Positions 57,301 through 64,000 of a stretch of 64,000 nucleotides of DNA are shown here, in pieces. Both the position numbers and the translations under genes were made by a program. The notes beneath the pieces were generated by a model that was not told the origin of the DNA, did no database searches, and was given only the letters and a program-made list of their open reading frames with translations. Source of the stretch: Bathymodiolus brooksi. Its lineage: Eukaryota; Mollusca; Bivalvia; Mytilida; Modiolidae. The stretch is taken from positions 20,956,640 to 21,020,639 of the forward strand of contig OY804590.1 of the NCBI GenBank assembly GCA_963680875.1, given 5' to 3'. Numbering within the stretch: position 1 is the stretch's first letter; every line of letters begins with the position of its first letter.

Positions 57301-60300
57301 GTCCTCTCATATCAAACGTAGCTGAAATATTACTAACCTGTCGTCTCAACTCCAACTTAGCTGAAATACTACTAATTTGTCGTCTCATATCAAACTTAGC
57401 TGAAATATTACTAACCTGTCGTCTCATTTCCAACTTAGCTGAAATACTTCTAACTTGTCGTCTCATCTCCTACTTAGCTGAAATACTACTAACTTGTCGT
57501 CTCATATCAAGCGTAGCTGAAGTATTACTAACCTGTCGTCTCATCTCCAACTTAGCTGAAATACTACTAACTTGTCGTTTCATCTCCAACTTAATTGAAA
57601 TACTACTAACTTGTCGTCTCATCTCAAACTTATATGAAATACTACTAACTTGTCGTCTCATTTCAAACTTAGCTGAAATACTACTAACTTGTCATCTCAT
57701 CGCAAACTTATCTGAAATACTACTAACTTGTCGTCTCATCTCCAACTTATTCGAAATACTTACTAACTTGTCGTCTCATATCAAACTTAGCTGAAATACT
57801 ACTAACTTGTCGTCTCATTTCCAACTTAGCTGAAATACTTCTAACTTGTCGTCTCATCTCCAACTTAGCTGAAATACTACTAATTTGTCATCTCATCTCA
57901 AACTTAGCTGAAATACTACTAGCTTCTCGTCTCATCTCAAACTTAGCTGAAATACTACTAACTTGTCGTCTCATCTCAAACTTATATGAAATACTACTAA
58001 CTTGTCGTCTCATTTCAAACTTAGCTGAAATACTACTAACTTGTCATCTCATCGCAAACTTATCTGAAATACTACTAACTTGTCGTCTCATCTCCAACTT
58101 ATTTGAAATACTTACTAACTTGTTGGCTCATATCAAACTTAGCTGAAATACTACTAACTTGTCGTCTCATTTCCAACTTAGCTGAAATACTTCTAACTTG
58201 TCATCTCATCTCCTACTTAGCTGAAATACTACTAACTTGTCGTCTCATCTCCATCTTAGCTGAATTACTACTAACTTGTCGTCTCATTTCAAACTTAACT
58301 GAAATACTACTAACTTGTTGTCTCATATCAAACTTAGCTCAAATACTGCTAACTTGTCGTCTCATCTCCTACTTAGCTGAAATACTACTAACTTGTCGTC
58401 TCATCTCCAACTTAGCTGAAATACTACTAATTTGTCGTCTCATCTCAAACTTAGCTGAAATACTACTAGCTTGTCGTCTCATCTCCAACTTAGCTGAATT
58501 ACTACTAACTTGTCATCTCATTTCAAACTTAACTGAAATACTACTAACTTGTCTCATATCAAACTAAGCTGAAATACTACTAACTTGTCATCTCATATCA
58601 AACTTAGCTGAAAACTACTAACTTGTCGTCTCATATCAAGCATAGCTGAAGTATTACTAACCTGTCGTCTCATCTCCAACTTAGCTGAAATACTACTAAC
58701 TTGTCGTGTCATATCACCCTTAGCTGAAATATTACTAACTTATCGTCTCATCTCCAACTTATTTGAAATACTACTAACTTGTCGTTTCATCTCCAACTTA
58801 GTTGAAATACTACTAGCTTGTCGTCTCATCTCAAATTTATATGAAATACTACTAACTTGTCGTCTCATTTCAAACTTAGCTGAAATACTACTAACTTGTC
58901 ATCTCATCGCAAACTTATCTGAAATACTACTAACTTGTCGTCTCATCTCCAACTTATTTGAAATACTTACTAACTTGTCGTCTCATATCAAATTTAGCTG
59001 AAATATTACTAACTTGTCGTCTCATTTCCAACTTAGCTGAAATACTTCTAACTTGTCGTCTCATCTCCTACTTAACTGAAATACCACTAACTTGTCGTCT
59101 CATCTCCAACTTAGCTGAAATACTACTAATTTGTCGTCTCATCTCAAATTTAGCTGAAATACTACTAACTTCTCGTCTCATCTCAAACTTAGCTGAAATA
59201 CTACTAACTTGTCGTCTCATCTCAAACTTATATGAAATACTACTAACTTGTCGTCTCATTTCAAACTTAGCTGAAATACTACTAACTTGTCGTCTCATTT
59301 CCACCTTAGCTGAAATACTTCTAACTTGTCTCATATCAAGCTTAGCTGAAATATTACTAACTTGTCGTCTCATCTCCAGCTCTCTGAAATACTACTAACT
59401 TGTCCTCATATCAAACTTAGCTGAAATACTACTAACTTGTCGTTTCATTTTCAAATTAGCTGAAATACTACTAACTTGTCGTCTCATCTCCAACTTAGTT
59501 GAAATACTACCAGATTATCCCCTCATCTCAAACTTAGCTGAAATAGTACTAACTTGTCGACTCATCTCCAACTTATTTGAAATACTTACTAACTTGTCGT
59601 CTCATATCAAACTTAGCTGAAATACTACTAACTTGGCATCTCATCTCCAACTTAGCTGAAAATCTACTAACTTGTAGTGTCATCTCCAACTTAGCTGAAA
59701 TACTACTAATTTGTCGTCTCATCTCAAACTTAGCTGAAATACTACTAGCTTGTCGTCTCATCTCCAACTAAGCTGAATTACTACTAACTTGTCCCCTCAT
59801 CTCAAACTTAGCTGAAATAGTACTAACTTGTCGACTCATCTCCAACTTATTTGAAATACTTACTAACTTGTCGTCTTATATCAAACTTAGCTGAAATACT
59901 ACTAATTTGTCGTCTCATCTCAAACTTAGCTGAAATACTACTAGCTTGTCGTCTCATCTCCAACTTAGCTGAATTACTACTAACTTGTCTTCTCATTTCA
60001 AACTTAACTGAAATACTACTAACTTGTCGTCTCATATCAAACTAAGCTGAACTACTACTAACTTGTCATCTCATATCAAACTTAGCTGAAAACTACTAAC
60101 TTGTCATCTCATATCAAGCATAGCTGAAGTATTACTAACCTGTCGTCTCATCTCCAACTTAGCTGAAATACTACTAACTTGTCGTGTCATATCAACCTTA
60201 GCTGAAATATTACTAACTTATCGTCTCATCTCCAAATTATTTGAAATACTACTAACTTGTCGTTTCATCTCCAACTTAGTTGAAATACTACTAACTTGTC

Positions 60301-63300
60301 GTCTCATCTCAAACTTATATGAAATACTACTAACTTGTCGTCTCATTTCAAACTTAGCTGAAATACTACTAACTTGTCATCTCATCGCAAACTTATCTGA
60401 AATACTACTAACTTGTCGTCTCATCTCCAACTTATTTGAAATACTTACTAACTTGTCATCTCATATCAAACTTAGCTGAAATACTACTAACTTGTGGTCT
60501 CATTTCCAACTTAGCTGAAATACTTCTAACTTGTCTTCTCATCTCCTACTTAGCTGAAATACTACTAACTTGTCGTCTCATCTCCAACTTAGCTGAAATA
60601 CTACTAATTTGTCGTCTCATCTCAAACTTAGCTGAAATACTACTAGCTTCTCGTCTCATCTCAAACTTAGCTGAAATACTACTAACTTGTCGTCTCATCT
60701 CAAACTTATATGAAATACTACTAACTTGTCGTCTCATTTCAAACTTAGCTGAAATACTACTAACTTGTCATCTCATCGCAAAGTTAGCTGAAATACTACT
60801 AACCTGTCGTCTCATCTCCAACTTATTTGAAATACTTACTAACTTGTCGGCTCATATCAAAGTTAGCTGAAATACTACTAACTTGTCGTCTCATTTCCAC
60901 CTTAGCTGAAATACTTCTAACTTGTCGTCTCATCTCCTACTTAGCTGAAATACTACTAACTTGTCCTCTCATCTCCAACTTAGCTGAAATACTACTAATT
61001 TGTCGTCTCATCTCAAACTTAGCTGAAATACTACTAGCTTGTCGTCTCATCTCCAACTTAACTGAATTACTACTAACTTGTTGTCTCATTTCAAACTTAA
61101 CTGAAATACTACTAACTTGTTGTCTCATATCAAACTTAGCTGTAATACTACTAACTTGTCGTCTCATTTCAAACTTAACTGAAATACTACTAACTTGTTG
61201 TCTCATATCAAACTTAGCTGTAATACTACTAACTTGTCGTCTCATTTCAAACTTAACTGAATTACTACTAACTTGTTGTCTCATTTCAAACTTAACTGAA
61301 ATACTACTAACTTGTTGTCTCATCTCCAACTTAACTGAATTACTACTAACTTGTTGTCTCATTTCAAACTTAACTGAAATACTACTAACTTGTTGTCTCA
61401 TATCAAACTTAGCTGTAATACTACTAACTTGTCGTCTCATTTCAAACTTAGCTGAAATACTACTAACTTGTCATCTCATCTCCAACTTATCTGAAATACT
61501 ACTAACTTGTCGTGTCATCTCCAACTTAGCTGACATACTACTAACTTGTCCTCTCATATCAAACGAAGCTGAAGTATTACTAACCTGTCGTCTCAGCTCC
61601 AACTTACCTGAAATACTACTAATTTGTCATCTCATATCAAAGTTAGCTGAAATATTACTAACTTGTCGTCTCATTTCCAACTTAGCTGAAATACTTCTAA
61701 CTTGTCGTCTCATCTCCTACTTAGCTGAAATACTACAAACTTGTCGTCTCATCTCCAACTTAGCTGAAATACTACTAATTTGTCGTCTCATCTCAAACTT
61801 AGCTGAAATACTACTAGCTTGTCGTCTCATCTCCAACTTAGCTGAATTACTATTAACTTGTCGTCTCATTTCAAACTTAACTGAAATACTACTAACTTAT
61901 TGTCTCATATCAAACTTAGCTCAAATACTGCTAGCTTGTCGTCTCTTATCAAACTTAGCTGAAATACTGCTAACTTGTCGTCTCATATCAAACTTAGCTG
62001 AAATACTACTAACTTGTCGTCTCATATCAAACTAAGCTGAAATACTACTAACTTGTCATCTCCTATCAAACTTAGCTGAAAACTACTAACTTGTCGTCTC
62101 ATATCAAGCTTAGCTGAAATATTACTAACTTGTCGTCTCATCTCCAGCTCTCTGAAATACTACTAACTTGTCCTCATATCAAACTTAGCTGAAATACTAC
62201 TAACTTGTCGTCTCATTTTCAAATTAGCTGAAATACTACTAACTTGCCGTCTCATCTCCAACTTAGTTGAAATACTACCAGCTTGTCCCCTCATCTCAAA
62301 CTTAGCTGAAATAGTACTAACTTGTCGACTCATCTCCAACTTATTTGAAATACTTACTAACTTGTCGTCTCATATCAAACTTAGCAGAAATACTACTAAC
62401 TTGGCATCTCATCTCCAACTTAGCTGAAAAACTACTAACTTGTAGTGTCATCTCCAATTTAGCTGAAATACTACTAACTTGTCATCTCATATCAAACTTA
62501 CCTGAAATATTACTAACTTGTTGTCTCATATCAAACTTAGCTGAAATACTGCTAACTTGTCGTCTCATATCAAACTTAGCTGAAATACTACTAACTTGTC
62601 GTCTCATATCAAACTTAGCTGAAATACTACTAACTTGTCGTCTCATATCAAACTTAGCTGAAATACTACTAACTTGTCGTCTCATCTCCAACTTATCTGA
62701 AATACTACAAACTTGTCGTCTCATCTCAAACTTAGTTGAAATACTACTAACTTGTCGTCTCATCTCAAACTTATCTGGAATTCTGCTAACTCGTCTCATC
62801 TCAAATTAGCTGAAATACTACTAACTTGTGGTCTCATATCAAACTTCCATGAAATACTACTAACTTGTCGTTTCATCTCAAGCTTAGTTGAAATACTACT
62901 AACTTGTCGTCTCATCTCAAACTTAGCTGAAATACTGCTACCTTGTTGTCTCATCTCAAACGTAGCTGAAATACTGTTAACTTGTCGTCTCATATCAAAC
63001 TTAGCTGAAATACTACTAACATGTCGTCTCATATCAAACTTACCTGAAATATTACTAACTTGTCGTGTCATATCAAACTAAGCTGAAATACTACTAACTT
63101 GTCATCTCATATCAAACTTACCTGAAATACTACTAACTTGTCGTCTCATCTCCAAATTATTTGAAATACTTACTAGCTTGTTGTCTCATATCAAAATTAG
63201 CTGAAATACTACTAACTTGTCGTCTCATCTCCAACTTATCTGAAATACTACTAACTTGTCGTCTCATCTCCAACTTAGCTGAAATACTACTAACTTGTCG

Positions 63301-64000
63301 TCTCATCTCAAACTTTGCTGAAATACTACTAACTTGTCTTCTCATCTCAAACTTAGCTGAAATACTATTAACTTGTCGTCTCATATCAAACTTAGCTGAA
63401 ATACTACTAATTTGTCGTCTCATCTCAAGCTTAGCTGAAATACTACTAACTTGTCGTCTCATCTCCAACTTAGCTGAAATACTACTAACTTGTCGTCTCA
63501 TCTCCAACTTAGCTGAAATACTACTAACTTTTCGTCTCATCTAAAATTTAGCTGAAATACTACTAACTTGTCCTCTCATCTCCAACTTATTTGACATACT
63601 ACTAACTTGTCGTCTCATCTCTAACTTAGCTGAAATACTACTAACTTTTCATCTCATATCAAACTTAGCTGAAATACTACTAACTTGTCCTTTCATCTCT
63701 AACTTAGCTGAAATACTACTAACTTTTCATCTCATATCAAACTTAGCTGAAATACTACTAACTTGTCATCTCATCTCAAACTTATCTGAAATACTACTAA
63801 CTTGTCGTCTGATCAAAAATTTAGCTGAAATACTACTAACTTGTCGTCGCATATCAAACTTAGCTGAAATACTACTCACTTGTCGTCTCATTTCCAACCT
63901 ATCTGAAATACTACTAACTTGTCGTCTCATCTCAAACTTATCTGAAATACTGCTACCTTGTCGTCTCATCTCAAACTTAGCTGAAATACTGCTAACTTGT
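54307..64000. repeat. 39-bp satellite array (about 248 units)
   Basis: The unit contains CTGAAATACTACTAACTTGT, then CGTCTCATCTCCAACTTAG. Length variants of 37, 38 and 40 bp occur (GAAAACTACTAAC, GAAATACTTACTAAC). At 13 codons per unit with few stops, it yields long frames on both strands: a plus-strand 13-residue repeat around EILLTCRLISNLA, up to 402 codons at 60827-62035, and a minus-strand repeat around MRRQVSSISAKFE. The periodicity alone explains these. The array starts at 54307 in otherwise unique DNA and runs off the right edge. Confidence 0.97.
54800..56540. repeat. 863-bp higher-order duplication in the 39-bp satellite
   Basis: Two adjacent blocks repeat the same series of variant units at offset 863 bp, including the odd junction GATGAAATGCTAGCTACTAA (55088 and 55951) and GTGGAAATACTATTAACGTG (55170 and 56033). 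863 is not a multiple of 39, because off-length units are included. Later parts of the array also share unit order (58103 and 58958 regions, offset 855) but less exactly. Confidence 0.88.

Noticed and set aside
60827..62035. 402-codon frame in the 39-bp array
   Set aside because: A 13-codon unit without stops gives this by chance of periodicity. Off-length units break it, and the opposite strand is open as well.

Overview
This window is eukaryotic and looks like repeat-rich, AT-rich genomic DNA of a bivalve mollusc, probably a mytilid mussel. The basis is a spliced HSPA12-type HSP70 gene (a family greatly expanded in bivalves), tRNA-headed SINEs with a CACT-rich 3' tail of the kind common in molluscs, and several dispersed repeats whose wording I associate with mussel genomes. 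The genus assignment is inference. No bacterial operons, rRNA, intact tRNA genes or CRISPR arrays are visible.

About 65% of the window is made of five unrelated tandem arrays: a 42/44-bp satellite (1-25768, running off the left edge), a 25-bp array (29410-30635), a 46-bp array (38742-42520), a 63-bp array (48603-49678) and a 39-bp array (54307-64000, running off the right edge). Each of the four larger-copy arrays shows a second, higher-order period: 3674 bp plus other multi-kb blocks in the 42/44-bp satellite, 401 bp in the 25-bp array, 460 bp in the 46-bp array and 863 bp in the 39-bp array. Long reading frames inside the arrays exist because the units are multiples of three and lack stops; I do not call them genes.

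The only convincing host gene is HSPA12-like, on the + strand. It has a start codon at 48018, three coding exons (48018-48317, 50148-50369, 53013-53166) that join in frame, and motifs of the HSP70 nucleotide-binding domain. It covers roughly the first third of a normal protein. The next exon is not found before the 39-bp satellite begins at 54307, so either that satellite lies inside intron 3 or the gene is truncated.

Between 25.8 and 48 kb lies a graveyard of mobile elements: four tRNA-headed SINE copies of one family, two copies of a second tRNA-like head, a decayed LINE endonuclease domain (33198-33810), palindromic foldback elements (27644-27921), an inverted pair of a hairpin-ended element (31346-31805 and 36598-36926), and several copies of one dispersed element. 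That last element matters for the gene region: a copy in intron 1 has had a 63-bp internal piece amplified into a tandem array. Intron 2 holds another element with 10-bp inverted ends (51095-52479), itself interrupted by a fragment of an L1-like reverse transcriptase.
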